Shown here: piece by piece, positions 1 to 8,520 of the stretch
How the letters are laid out: each line of letters starts with the position of its first letter
Numbering within the stretch: position 1 is the stretch's first letter
NCBI RefSeq assembly: GCF_963677075.1
Contig: NZ_OY781873.1
Location: forward strand, 372,001-436,000
Length of the DNA: 64,000 nt
Direction of reading: 5' to 3'
DNA from: an uncultured Sphaerochaeta sp.
GTDB lineage: Bacteria; Spirochaetota; Spirochaetia; Sphaerochaetales; Sphaerochaetaceae
The notes under the pieces: generated by a model
Told to the model about the DNA's origin: nothing
Database searches by the model: none
The model's input: only the letters and a program-made list of their open reading frames with translations
Position numbers and translations under genes: made by a program

Positions 1-481
1 CCATGGTTGGGTTATTGAAAGGGAGCAACAACCACATGATACACATGAATGCAACACTGGAAAATCCAACATAGGTTGCAATCATCATCTCTCCACCCTT
101 AACTCGATTGAGCAATTGTCCATAACCCCAACCAAGAATGACAGCAAATGGAGTTGCAAACAGGATTGCCAGCAGAAATGAGGTTGGTCCTGGGATATTC
201 ACCTGGAGCGAGATAGTTGCACCCAACAGACCGGCTATTATTCCCAAGGGAAGTCCAAAATTCAATCCACAACCACTGTGAATCATGGGAACCATTGCCA
301 ATACCATTACTGCATTCATTCCAAAGCGATTGAAGGTATCTGAGAGACTGGTTCCAATATTTACCCCAACAAAGGGAGCTGTAATAAAAAGCGACAAGAG
401 GAACAACCCAATAATGATACGGGGCAATCCAAATGATTTAACGAGACCTTTAGCCGAAGAAGTCAGCTCCTGCAGATTCAT
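1..481 (-). CDS. ABC transporter permease, partial (cut by window edge)
   Basis: This is the N-terminal 160 codons of an inner-membrane permease; the rest lies beyond base 1. The start is the ATG at 481, which overlaps the stop of the ATPase gene in an ATGA motif, so the two are translationally coupled. About five hydrophobic segments can be read (for example IIIGLFLLSLFITAPFVG and LPLGIIAGLLGATISLQV). The layout resembles the simple-sugar or nucleoside type of permease that works with RbsA-like ATPases. The substrate cannot be told. It belongs with the ATPase and the DUF3798-type binding protein upstream. Confidence 0.85.
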   Translation of the reverse strand, partial: MNLQELTSSAKGLVKSFGLPRIIIGLFLLSLFITAPFVGVNIGTSLSDTFNRFGMNAVMVLAMVPMIHSGCGLNFGLPLGIIAGLLGATISLQVNIPGPTSFLLAILFATPFAVILGWGYGQLLNRVKGGEMMIATYVGFSSVAFMCIMWLLLPFNNPTM

Positions 482-2112
482 ACGCTCCCTCCTTCTAGTA
501 TCTGGCTCTGTTGCCCTATCATCAAGAGACCAAATTCCGCACTATCGGTAGTAGCTGGCAAGACACCGAAGACCTTCCCATCACTAATGATAGCAACCCG
601 ATCGCAAATTGCTCTCAACTCTTCTAATTCACTAGATATCATCACAATTGTCGTTCCACTTTCCTCATTGTATTTTCTGAGAGCTTTCAGAACCAGAGAT
701 TTAGCTCCAATATCGATACCTCGTGTAGGTTCAGATACAAAGAGTAGTTTTGGGCCTACTGCGAAGGCTTTCGCAAGACAGACTTTCTGTTGGTTTCCCC
801 CAGAAAGCTCCTTCGCTCTTTGCTTGGTACTGGTACAACGGATTTCAAGTTGCTGTACATAGGACTCAGTTTCCTCCTCGATAGCATCTTGGTCACGCCA
901 TTTAAGCAAGCCTCCTAAATACTGTTTCAAATACTTCTCCTGAATCTGCATAGCAGTAAAGGAGATGTTCCATTCCAAGCTCTCGTCGAGGAGTAAGCCT
1001 ACCCCTCGTCGGTCTTCACTTACAAAAGCCATTCCAGCATCCAGGAAGTGCCTGGGATTGTTTAATGCAATCTCCTTACCTTCGAAAATGACTTTACCTC
1101 CAGCAGGAAAGAGACCCATGGCACCGTTGGGAATACCAAGCTTCCCTTGTCCAGCCATACCTCCAATCCCTAGGATTTCTCCCTTATGGACATCCAAGGA
1201 TACATCCCTAACAATTTCTCCTGGCATATCCACCCAGAGGTTCTGTAGGGAGAGCAACACAGGGGTGTTTTCGTAATCAAATCCTCTCGATTCTCTCTTT
1301 GAACTACCCACATCGCGGCCAACCATCCAACGAGCGATGTCAGCGATTACAACACCTTGGGAAGGTACTGTCTTGATAATCTGACCATCACGCATAACCA
1401 TGATTGTGTTACAAACATCAATGATTTCCTGTAAACGGTGGCTGATAAAGATGATGGAAATGCCACTTTCACTCAATAGCCGCATTGCCTTAAGCAGACT
1501 ATCTGCTTCCTGCTCCGATAGTACTGCCGTTGGTTCATCAAGCACCAACAACTTGATTCCTTCGGCAACATCCGTTGCTTCCTTGCTCAGCTCACGCGCA
1601 ATCTCAGTAAACTGCTTATGGCCAACCGGCATCTGAGAAACCAACATATCCTTGTCCAAGGGGACATTAAGCCTGCCGATAGCGCGCTCGGAGATATAGT
1701 TCATTTGCTCACGATCAAGAATATTCAAGCGTTCCCCGAATAACTCGGAAAAAACAGTATATTTCAATGGTTCCCGATTCAGGAGAATATTTTCGGTAGC
1801 AGTAAAATCAGGCAATAGTGAAAACTCTTGGTGTACCATCCCAATTCCTTTTGCGAGAGCGTCAATCGGAGAGGAAAATTGCACTATCTCCCCATTGATC
1901 ATGACATCCCCACCATAGCCCCCAGTCTGATGAATCTCATCCATTCCAAAGAGAATCTTCATCAGCGTGGATTTTCCGGCACCGTTCTCGCCTACCAAAC
2001 CTAAAATCTCTCCTTTCTTGAGAGAGAAATTGATGTCGGTGAGTACTTTGTTTCCGAAAAAATCCTTGCTGATGTGCTTCATCTCCAGCAAAGGTGTTTC
2101 GTTTTCATGCAT
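478..2112 (-). CDS. sugar-type ABC importer ATP-binding protein with two fused nucleotide-binding domains
   Basis: The 544-residue protein has two ABC ATPase halves like RbsA/MglA. Half 1 has a good Walker A (GENGAGKST) and Walker B (LLVLDEPT), but its signature region reads MPVGHKQFTEIA instead of LSGGQ. Half 2 has a canonical signature (LSGGNQQKV), but its Walker A is altered (GMAGQGKLG) and its Walker B Asp is replaced (LLFVSEPT). So only the composite site made from half 1 Walker motifs and half 2 signature looks fully catalytic. The ATG at 2112 follows an AAGAG stretch. It overlaps the permease start by 4 bases. It energises import of an unknown solute captured by the binding protein at 2253-3467. 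Confidence 0.93.
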   Translation of the reverse strand: MHENETPLLEMKHISKDFFGNKVLTDINFSLKKGEILGLVGENGAGKSTLMKILFGMDEIHQTGGYGGDVMINGEIVQFSSPIDALAKGIGMVHQEFSLLPDFTATENILLNREPLKYTVFSELFGERLNILDREQMNYISERAIGRLNVPLDKDMLVSQMPVGHKQFTEIARELSKEATDVAEGIKLLVLDEPTAVLSEQEADSLLKAMRLLSESGISIIFISHRLQEIIDVCNTIMVMRDGQIIKTVPSQGVVIADIARWMVGRDVGSSKRESRGFDYENTPVLLSLQNLWVDMPGEIVRDVSLDVHKGEILGIGGMAGQGKLGIPNGAMGLFPAGGKVIFEGKEIALNNPRHFLDAGMAFVSEDRRGVGLLLDESLEWNISFTAMQIQEKYLKQYLGGLLKWRDQDAIEEETESYVQQLEIRCTSTKQRAKELSGGNQQKVCLAKAFAVGPKLLFVSEPTRGIDIGAKSLVLKALRKYNEESGTTIVMISSELEELRAICDRVAIISDGKVFGVLPATTDSAEFGLLMIGQQSQILEGGSV

Positions 2113-2208
2113 CTCTTTTTCTTATCCTTAGAACTTGGTTATGACTCTTGCCTGCCCAAACAACAGTCATACCCACGTTGTCGTTGCGTTTGAAACTAAT
2201 CGCTACAA

Positions 2209-2233
2209 AGGGGGAGAGCAACACTCTCCCCCT
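2209..2233 (-). other. intercistronic stem-loop between binding protein and ATPase genes
   Basis: A perfect 10-bp stem (2209-2218 with 2224-2233) closes a 5-base loop just after the binding-protein stop codon. There is no T-run behind it, so it is not a standard intrinsic terminator. Such hairpins commonly protect the upstream message from 3' exonucleases or weaken read-through, which would give more binding protein than ATPase. That role is inference. Confidence 0.7.
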
Positions 2234-2252
2234 GTATTTCGATTACATTACC

Positions 2253-3467
2253 TTATTTAATGGCAAAATACTTCTCGGGAACGATCAACTCTGCGTTACC
2301 CATGTAGCCCTTACCCATCATGTAGGTATCTTGGTAGATAAGAACATGGTTTCTTGCACGAACACCAGTATTGACGTCGGTGTAGAAAGAACCATTCCAC
2401 TTAGCACCAGGTGTATACTTACCATAGGCTTTCATCAGATCGGAAAGCTTGAGCAATTCACTCTCACCGCTAAGAACGTTGATAGCGTGCTGGCCAAGAC
2501 CGGCAGTGGTGGTATAACCATAGGAGTATGCCCAGGTTCCGAAACGGCCTGCGCCACCCTTCTCAACAACAGAAGCCTCAACTTTCTCAAGGATTGCCTT
2601 GAAATCACCAGCTTCAGCAGAGAGGTCGATGCCCAATGCACCAGGATATCCCATGAGAGGACTTGGCAGGTCAGCTTCGATGAAGTAACCACCGTAAGTC
2701 ATCAGTTGCTTAAGCAATGGCTCGGTGTGAGCATCGTTTGTGCAGAAGAAAGCTGCATTCTGGCCATATGATTCAATCCAAGCGGGGACTTTTTCGAGAA
2801 TGTACTGCTGAGCACCAGCAACACCTACATCAGAAGTCGGGTCGGGAGCGGTTTCCATGACAAATTCCATTCCAAGCTCTTCACAAGTAGCACGCATAAT
2901 TGCAACACGGCGACTCATAGTCTCATAGCTGAGGTGTCTTGGGAATGAGATGTGCACGAACGTGTCACAGCCAAGCTCATGAGCAGTGCGAATGATCAAA
3001 TAGCCACGAGCAACAAAGTCATTATTGACTGCCAGATCGGCAGCACTCTGAATGACACCTGGATCTTCATGTGCTTCTCCAGCAATGGTGATGATGTCAG
3101 GTCTTCTTTCCTTAATGCGGCGGAAAGCCTCAGTAGTTCCAGGGATTGCCTGATTTACGATGATAGCTTTCATCTTCGGATCATCAGCAAGACCACTGAT
3201 AACACTAATAGTAGTCTCAGCTTCATCCATGAAGTTATCAGGATAGGTAACGTGTTGGATTTTTCCACCATCATTCACTGAACCATACTCTTCCATAAGA
3301 CGTTCTGCACCACGCAGATCATCCTCTGACTGGGATACAGTTCCGGTTACGATACCAATGTGGAAATCATCTGCAGCAGGTGCTGCAGCCGCTTCCTGTG
3401 CACCTTGAGCAAAAAGGAACCCTGATGCTAACAGAACACAGAGAATGAGCACAAAAGTCTTTTTCAT
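2253..3467 (-). CDS. periplasmic substrate-binding protein, DUF3798-like
   Basis: The 404-residue protein begins with a signal peptide (MKKTFVLILCVLLASGFLFA) and then an Ala/Glu-rich spacer typical of spirochaete exported proteins. No cysteine follows the hydrophobic core, so a soluble periplasmic form is expected and not a lipoprotein. The mature part starts FHIGIVTGTVSQSEDDLRGA and has the alternating beta/alpha pattern of type I periplasmic binding proteins. I recognise the start motif as that of the DUF3798 family, from memory and without a search. It is the first gene of the importer operon, with a strong upstream promoter. The ligand is unknown. Confidence 0.8.
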   Translation of the reverse strand: MKKTFVLILCVLLASGFLFAQGAQEAAAAPAADDFHIGIVTGTVSQSEDDLRGAERLMEEYGSVNDGGKIQHVTYPDNFMDEAETTISVISGLADDPKMKAIIVNQAIPGTTEAFRRIKERRPDIITIAGEAHEDPGVIQSAADLAVNNDFVARGYLIIRTAHELGCDTFVHISFPRHLSYETMSRRVAIMRATCEELGMEFVMETAPDPTSDVGVAGAQQYILEKVPAWIESYGQNAAFFCTNDAHTEPLLKQLMTYGGYFIEADLPSPLMGYPGALGIDLSAEAGDFKAILEKVEASVVEKGGAGRFGTWAYSYGYTTTAGLGQHAINVLSGESELLKLSDLMKAYGKYTPGAKWNGSFYTDVNTGVRARNHVLIYQDTYMMGKGYMGNAELIVPEKYFAIK

Positions 3468-3506
3468 TTCTTCTTCTCTCCTTAATCGGAATTTTTCCTA
3501 GTTTTA

Positions 3507-3535
3507 ATAATAAGGAGAAGATGGGCTCAGCGCAA
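3507..3535 (-). promoter_or_regulatory. sigma-70-type promoter for the DUF3798 importer operon
   Basis: On the minus strand TTGCGC (3535-3530) and TATTAT (3512-3507) are separated by 17 bases. Transcription would begin near 3500, giving a leader of about 33 bases before the ATG at 3467, which is preceded by a GGAGAG ribosome-binding site. Confidence 0.55.
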
Positions 3536-3583
3536 GAAAAGATTGTTTTTTTATACAAGTTTCTGTAAATTTACTGCATAGAT

Positions 3584-3616
3584 ATAAAAAAGGACCCACT
3601 TTTTAGGTGCGTCCTT
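3584..3616 (-). terminator. intrinsic terminator after rlmB
   Basis: On the minus strand the arms AAGGAC.CAC and GTG.GTCCTT pair with one internal mismatch around a short A-rich loop and run straight into TTTTTT. It lies 27 bases past the rlmB stop and would end the chaperone/rlmB transcript. Confidence 0.75.
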
Positions 3617-3642
3617 GGACAATTTATCATATTTGACTACTA

Positions 3643-4398
3643 CTATCTTGTTGCTTGTTGCCTTCTCACTTCATAAAGGAGTATCCCTGTTGCAACGGAA
3701 ACGTTCAAGGAATCGATGTGACCGGTCATAGGAATGGTGACCATATGGTCGCAGAGACGCTGGGTAAGCTGCCCAATACCTTTTCCTTCACTGCCCATAA
3801 CCAATACGGTTCTATTGGGAAATGTGGTCTTGTATACTGCCTGCCCATCCATTGCCGCGCCGTATACCCAGAACCCTTGACTCTTCAAGTACTCAATTTC
3901 ACGGTTGATGTTTGTCACCTGCGCCATGGGTACATAGTGCGCAGCCCCAGAGGAGACTTTGATGACCGTGCTGTTCGCATGGGCACTCCGTCTGTCAGGA
4001 ATCACAACCAGGGATACAGAGAACTGATCTGCTGAGCGAAGGATGGCTCCTAGGTTCTGAGGATCGGTAATCTCATCAAGCACAAGAACCAGTGCACTGT
4101 CATCATCCTTAAGATTCTTGCAAAAATCCTTTACTGAAAGATTCTGGACCTTGCCACCCAACTCCTGTGCAGAACTCACAAGATCCAACACAACACCACG
4201 GTGGTCCGCCTGACTGACCATTCGGTCCATTTCAACCTTTGCAATCTTCTTGACCACAACTTTCGAGCTCAGTCTAGCTTGTCTCTCCAAATCTTGGGTA
4301 TGCCCACCCATTCCTCTGGCGATGTAGAGCACCGACCCTGAGGAAGCCTTTTTCAGACCTTCTTCTATGGCATGAAAGCCAATTATTTTCTCACCCAT
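3643..4398 (-). CDS. rlmB: 23S rRNA (guanosine-2'-O-)-methyltransferase, SpoU/TrmH family
   Basis: The 251-residue protein has the N-terminal substrate-binding SpoU domain (GFHAIEEGL) and the three SPOUT motifs: NLGAILRSADQF, MGSEGKGI and the IDSLNVSVATGILLYE trefoil-knot end. RlmB methylates the 2'-O of G2251 in the peptidyl-transferase P loop of 23S rRNA with S-adenosylmethionine. It is the last gene after dnaJ, 57 bases downstream, and is followed by a terminator. The exact rRNA position is taken from the family; TrmH-like tRNA activity is less likely given the N-terminal domain. Confidence 0.88.
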   Translation of the reverse strand: MGEKIIGFHAIEEGLKKASSGSVLYIARGMGGHTQDLERQARLSSKVVVKKIAKVEMDRMVSQADHRGVVLDLVSSAQELGGKVQNLSVKDFCKNLKDDDSALVLVLDEITDPQNLGAILRSADQFSVSLVVIPDRRSAHANSTVIKVSSGAAHYVPMAQVTNINREIEYLKSQGFWVYGAAMDGQAVYKTTFPNRTVLVMGSEGKGIGQLTQRLCDHMVTIPMTGHIDSLNVSVATGILLYEVRRQQATR

Positions 4399-4455
4399 GC
4401 AATGCTCCTATGCATTACGCGATAAAAGGGCTACCAACCATGGCAGCCCAATTCA

Positions 4456-5595
4456 TTACGCTTCGAAAGGAACTGGATTGGGGGACTCATCCTCACCCAA
4501 TGCAGCACTTAATTCCTGCATCAACTTCTTCGCCTTCATTCCCAATCGCTTGGGAATCTGGACCTGCAGCTTGATGTACATGTCACCCCGGTCAGTTGTA
4601 TTGAGTTTGGTAACTCCCCGACCTTTTACTCGCAGCATTTTACCACTCTGGATACCAGAAGGAATGTTCACCTTGATGGAATTACCATCAATGGTAGGAA
4701 CTTTTATCTCTCCGCCCAAAGATGCCTGCGTTATAGAGATGGGTATCTGGCAGAATAGATCATAGTCCTGACGGACAAAGTATTTATGGGGTTTGACATT
4801 GATGTATACATACAAATCCCCGGCTGGGCCTCCATTAGGACCTGCATCTCCCATTCCCCTAAGTACTACCCTACTACCGGTATCCACTCCAGCAGGAATG
4901 GAGACTTTCACCTTCTGTTGCTTTCTCTTCAACCCAGTGCCATGGCAGGATGAGCAGGGATTTTCAATGACATGACCACTACCGCCACAGGTTGGGCAGG
5001 CACTGGCGATTGCAAAGAACCCACTGTTTCGCCTGACCTGTCCTGAACCATTACAGGTCGGACAAACCTTGGTTCCAGATCCGCCTTCACTCCCACTTCC
5101 ATGACAGACATCACATGCTACCTGATGGGAGTACGCAACTTCGATTTTCGTGCCAAAAACGGCATCCTTAAAATCGATATCCACGTCATACCGAAGTGAA
5201 GATCCTGCTTCAGGGCCTCTCTGGCCACCCCGGCCTTGAGATCTTCCACCACCACCTCCGAAGAAGGAGCTGAAGATATCCTCAAAACCACCGCCACCAA
5301 ATCCACCGCCAAAAATGTCGCTGAAATCACGGTACACATTGGAGTAGTCATGACCACCACCATTGGCGCCATCAACTCCCGCAAAACCGTATTGATCGTA
5401 CATTTTGCGTTTCTTTTCATCACTTAGAACATCATATGCCTCGGTTGCTTCCTTGAAGCGATCTTCGGCTTCCTTGTCCCCTGGATTGCGGTCTGGGTGG
5501 TTGGCAATTGCCAGTTTGCGATATGCCTTTTTAATTTCGTCTAGTGTTGCAGTCTTTCCAACTCCAAGCACTTCATAATAATCACGTTTCGCCAC
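4456..5595 (-). CDS. dnaJ: chaperone DnaJ (Hsp40)
   Basis: The 379-residue co-chaperone stimulates DnaK ATPase and delivers unfolded clients. Domains in order: J domain with the HPD motif (residues 1-70), a Gly/Phe-rich linker, four CxxCxGxG zinc repeats ([32 protein letters not shown]), then two beta-barrel client-binding domains. Start: the first codon is GTG at 5595, giving (V/M)[11 protein letters not shown], preceded by AAGGAAG at good spacing. It follows dnaK after 100 bases that hold a very stable hairpin. Confidence 0.97.
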   Translation of the reverse strand: MAKRDYYEVLGVGKTATLDEIKKAYRKLAIANHPDRNPGDKEAEDRFKEATEAYDVLSDEKKRKMYDQYGFAGVDGANGGGHDYSNVYRDFSDIFGGGFGGGGFEDIFSSFFGGGGGRSQGRGGQRGPEAGSSLRYDVDIDFKDAVFGTKIEVAYSHQVACDVCHGSGSEGGSGTKVCPTCNGSGQVRRNSGFFAIASACPTCGGSGHVIENPCSSCHGTGLKRKQQKVKVSIPAGVDTGSRVVLRGMGDAGPNGGPAGDLYVYINVKPHKYFVRQDYDLFCQIPISITQASLGGEIKVPTIDGNSIKVNIPSGIQSGKMLRVKGRGVTKLNTTDRGDMYIKLQVQIPKRLGMKAKKLMQELSAALGEDESPNPVPFEA

Positions 5596-5630
5596 GGTGC
5601 GACTTCCTTAGAACAGATTGGCTTTAGAAA

Positions 5631-5658
5631 CATCATGTCGGCCGAAGCCGACATGATG
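5631..5658 (-). other. 12-bp UUCG-capped hairpin between dnaK and dnaJ
   Basis: Bases 5631-5642 pair perfectly with 5647-5658. On the transcribed strand the loop is UUCG closed by C-G, the classic extra-stable tetraloop. Only a short TTTCT follows, so full termination is doubtful. A partial terminator or an mRNA 3'-end protector giving more DnaK than DnaJ is the likely role (inference). Confidence 0.8.
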
Positions 5659-5695
5659 GTAAGCCGTTTAAATATAGTACCTTGTAATCGACTCC

Positions 5696-7627
5696 TTAGT
5701 CTACGACCTCAAAGTCGGCATCTTCAACGCCGTCCTTGGGCTTTTTGGTCTCCCCGGTTGATTCCTGGGAGGCAGAATCCTGTGCTTGGCCTTCAGCGCC
5801 CTCAGCGCCAGAGGCTGCACTCTGCTTATAGACTTCTTCAGCCAGCTTGTAAGAAGCTTGCTGCAAGGTTTCAACTTTGGCCTTGATCTCTTCTGCAGTT
5901 GCACTCTGGTTGTCCATGACACCCTTAAGGTCTGCAACAGCACTTTCGATGGTTGCCTTATCCTCACTGCTGATCTTATCACCATAATCCTTAAGGGACT
6001 TCTCGGTGGAGTAGATCAAGCTGTCAGCTTCATTACGGGCATCGATACGAGCACGTTCTCTCTTGTCCTCTTCAGCGTGGGCTTCTGCTTCCTTGACCAT
6101 CTTGTCGATTTCATCTTCGCTGAGGCCACTGGAGGATTCGATGCGAATCTTCTGTTCCTTACCGGTACCCAGATCCTTTGCAGATACATGGACAATGCCG
6201 TTGGCATCAATGTCGAAGGTAACCTCAATCTGTGGTACGCCACGAGGGGCTGCAGGAATACCAACCAAGTCGAACTTTCCGAGTGTCCTGTTCTGGCTGG
6301 CCATCTCGCGCTCACCCTGGAGAACATGAATGCTTACAGCAGTCTGTCCATCAGCAGCAGTACTGAAGATCTGGCTCTTCCGGGTTGGGATAGTCGTATT
6401 CCGCTCGATCAGGCGGGTGCAAACACCACCAAGGGTTTCAATACCCAAGGAGAGCGGGGTAACATCCAACAAAAGTACATCTTTCACAGAACCGCCGAGA
6501 ATACCACCCTGAATGGCAGCGCCCATGGCAACTACTTCATCTGGGTTTACACCCTTATGGGGCTCCTTCTTGAACAGCTCCCGAACCATAGCCTGTACTG
6601 CAGGAATTCTCGTGGATCCACCGACCAGGATAACCTCATCGATATCAGCAGCGGTCAAGCCTGCATCCCGAAGTGCATTCTGTACGGGCACTTTTGAACG
6701 CTCAACCAAATCGGCAACCAGCTGCTCAAACTTTGCACGGGTCAATGTCATCTGCAAGTGTTTTGGGCCACTGCTATCAGCGGTGATGAACGGCAAGTTG
6801 ATATCAGTGCTGGTTGAGTTGGAAAGCTCAATCTTTGCTTTCTCTGCTGACTCTCTCAGTCTCTGCAAAGCCATCTTATCAGCTGCAAGGTCAATACCAT
6901 TGGATTTCTTGAACTCACCGACAATCCAGTCAATGATTCGCTGGTCAAAGTCATCGCCACCAAGGTGGGTATCACCATTTGTGGATTTTACTTCAAATAC
7001 ACCATCTCCAAGCTCAAGGATGGAGATATCAAAGGTACCACCACCAAGGTCGTAGACGGCAATTTTCTCCTCACGATTAGCATCCTTACCCAAGCCATAA
7101 GCCAACGCAGCTGCAGTGGGCTCATTTACGATGCGCTTCACATCAAGCCCAGCAATCTTACCGGCATCTTTGGTAGCCTGTCTCTGGGCATCGTTGAAGT
7201 ATGCAGGGACGGTGATAACGGCTTCAGTAACCGGTTCACCAAGATAGTCCTCAGCTGTCTTCTTCATTTTCTGCAATACTGCTGCAGAAATTTCCTGGGG
7301 AGAGAAAGACTCTCCACGGATTTCAACTTTTATTTCATCGCTACTTCCAGCGGTTACCTTATAGGAGACCTTCTGGAGTTCAGAAGGAACTTCACGATAC
7401 TTTCTACCCATGAAGCGCTTGATGGAATACACGGTATTCTCAGCATTGGTAACAATCTGGTTCTTGGCAGGCTGCCCAACCAGGCGGTCTCCCTTTGCGG
7501 TAAATCCAACAACACTAGGGGTTGTCCGCTGACCTTCGCTGTTCGCGATGACCACGGGATCATTTCCTTCCATTACTGCTACGCAGCTATTGGTAGTCCC
7601 CAAGTCAATTCCAATAATTCTTCCCAT
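5696..7627 (-). CDS. dnaK: chaperone DnaK (Hsp70)
   Basis: The 643-residue ATP-dependent chaperone starts with the nucleotide-binding domain ([13 protein letters not shown] phosphate-1 motif; [20 protein letters not shown]; adenosine motif [11 protein letters not shown]) and continues into the linker [15 protein letters not shown], the beta-sandwich peptide-binding domain, a helical lid and a charged tail ending in a DAxFEVVD-like end typical of bacterial DnaK that binds GrpE/DnaJ. The ATG at 7627 is preceded by GGAGAGGAG. It lies between grpE and dnaJ. Confidence 0.98.
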   Translation of the reverse strand: MGRIIGIDLGTTNSCVAVMEGNDPVVIANSEGQRTTPSVVGFTAKGDRLVGQPAKNQIVTNAENTVYSIKRFMGRKYREVPSELQKVSYKVTAGSSDEIKVEIRGESFSPQEISAAVLQKMKKTAEDYLGEPVTEAVITVPAYFNDAQRQATKDAGKIAGLDVKRIVNEPTAAALAYGLGKDANREEKIAVYDLGGGTFDISILELGDGVFEVKSTNGDTHLGGDDFDQRIIDWIVGEFKKSNGIDLAADKMALQRLRESAEKAKIELSNSTSTDINLPFITADSSGPKHLQMTLTRAKFEQLVADLVERSKVPVQNALRDAGLTAADIDEVILVGGSTRIPAVQAMVRELFKKEPHKGVNPDEVVAMGAAIQGGILGGSVKDVLLLDVTPLSLGIETLGGVCTRLIERNTTIPTRKSQIFSTAADGQTAVSIHVLQGEREMASQNRTLGKFDLVGIPAAPRGVPQIEVTFDIDANGIVHVSAKDLGTGKEQKIRIESSSGLSEDEIDKMVKEAEAHAEEDKRERARIDARNEADSLIYSTEKSLKDYGDKISSEDKATIESAVADLKGVMDNQSATAEEIKAKVETLQQASYKLAEEVYKQSAASGAEGAEGQAQDSASQESTGETKKPKDGVEDADFEVVD

Positions 7628-7668
7628 ATTATATTTCTCCTCTCCAAATTAACTATCAAATATTCAAT

Positions 7669-7685
7669 ACGGGTTTCTTACCCGT
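7669..7685 (-). other. small stem-loop in the grpE-dnaK gap
   Basis: ACGGGT (7669-7674) pairs with ACCCGT (7680-7685) around a 5-base loop, 42 bases upstream of the dnaK start. No T-run follows. It may mark mRNA processing or set relative expression of grpE and dnaK. Confidence 0.4.
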
Positions 7686-7716
7686 GAACCAAAGGTACTC
7701 ATACCGCAGCCAATCG

Positions 7717-8346
7717 TCAAACGTTTGGCTTGCCAACTTTTACCTTTGCAGGCCTGAGTACCCGGCCATGTAATTTATATCCAACGACGTACTCTTCCAG
7801 TACTACTTCGTGTTCCAGTGAATCATCAACAACCATTTGATAGGCTTCATGCTCAAGTGGGTCGAACTCTTTCCCTACAGATTCAATTCTCTGCAAGCCC
7901 CAGTTTTTCTCCAAGGTGGAATAGAGCTGACTATTAACCATGACCACACCATCATGCACTTTTTCATAGTCCTTTGTAGCCTCCGCTGCCTGAAGGGCTC
8001 GGCCAAGGTCATCCAACGGTTGAAGAAGATCCTTGATCAGGTTTTCATTCGCAAACTTCACAGTCTCTTCCTTGTCTCGGAGAAGACGTTTCCTATAATT
8101 CTCAAGATCAGCACGGTCACGAAGCATTTGCTCCTTCAAAGAGGTGGCTTCTTCCTGTGCAGCAGCAAGCTGTTCCTTCAATCGCACGATTTCCAACTCC
8201 TTCTGTTCCACTTCAGACATTTCCTGCACTTCTTGTTCTTGTGCAGGCTGATTTTCACTCTCTTGTGTGTGAAGTTCCTCTTTCACTTCTGAATCAACAG
8301 CAGGCTGTGCACTTTTGGTCTTGCTTTCTTTCTGTTTCTTTTCCAT
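7717..8346 (-). CDS. grpE: nucleotide exchange factor GrpE
   Basis: The protein swaps ADP for ATP on DnaK. The reading frame is open upstream to 8391, but the ATG at 8346 (MEKKQKESK) has GAGGA six bases before it and gives a normal GrpE of 209 residues. It has a charged disordered N-terminus, a long dimerising helix (residues ~45-110, heptad pattern ELEIVRLKEQLAAAQEEA), and a C-terminal beta domain (HEAYQMV, VLEEYVVGYKLHGRVLRPAKVKV). It is first in the grpE-dnaK-dnaJ cluster. Confidence 0.96.
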   Translation of the reverse strand: MEKKQKESKTKSAQPAVDSEVKEELHTQESENQPAQEQEVQEMSEVEQKELEIVRLKEQLAAAQEEATSLKEQMLRDRADLENYRKRLLRDKEETVKFANENLIKDLLQPLDDLGRALQAAEATKDYEKVHDGVVMVNSQLYSTLEKNWGLQRIESVGKEFDPLEHEAYQMVVDDSLEHEVVLEEYVVGYKLHGRVLRPAKVKVGKPNV

Positions 8347-8490
8347 TCTATTCCTCGATTTCCCATATGCCAGCGAAAGATGCGGGCACATGTCTATTCA
8401 CAAACCCAACCAGCAATTACTTGCATATGCTAGGCCGTAGCTTTTAATAGTGTATAGCGTAAAGAGTAGCCCACCCCTGGGCTTGCCGAT

Positions 8491-8520
8491 AACATACTCA
8501 CACCGATGTGCAAGCGTCAA
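8491..8520 (-). promoter_or_regulatory. candidate promoter for grpE-dnaK-dnaJ
   Basis: On the minus strand TTGACG (8520-8515) and TATGTT (8496-8491) are spaced by 18 bases, overlapping the stop codon of the upstream coiled-coil gene. The leader to grpE would be about 140 bases. I found no CIRCE element (the HrcA operator) here, and no hrcA gene in the cluster. Confidence 0.4.

Noticed and set aside
5786..7687. Long plus-strand frames opposite dnaK (303 and 240 codons)
   Set aside because: They are antisense shadows of a highly conserved gene with biased codon use.
8347..8516. CIRCE element (TTAGCACTC-N9-GAGTGCTAA) ahead of grpE
   Set aside because: Both strands were read and no such inverted repeat is present.
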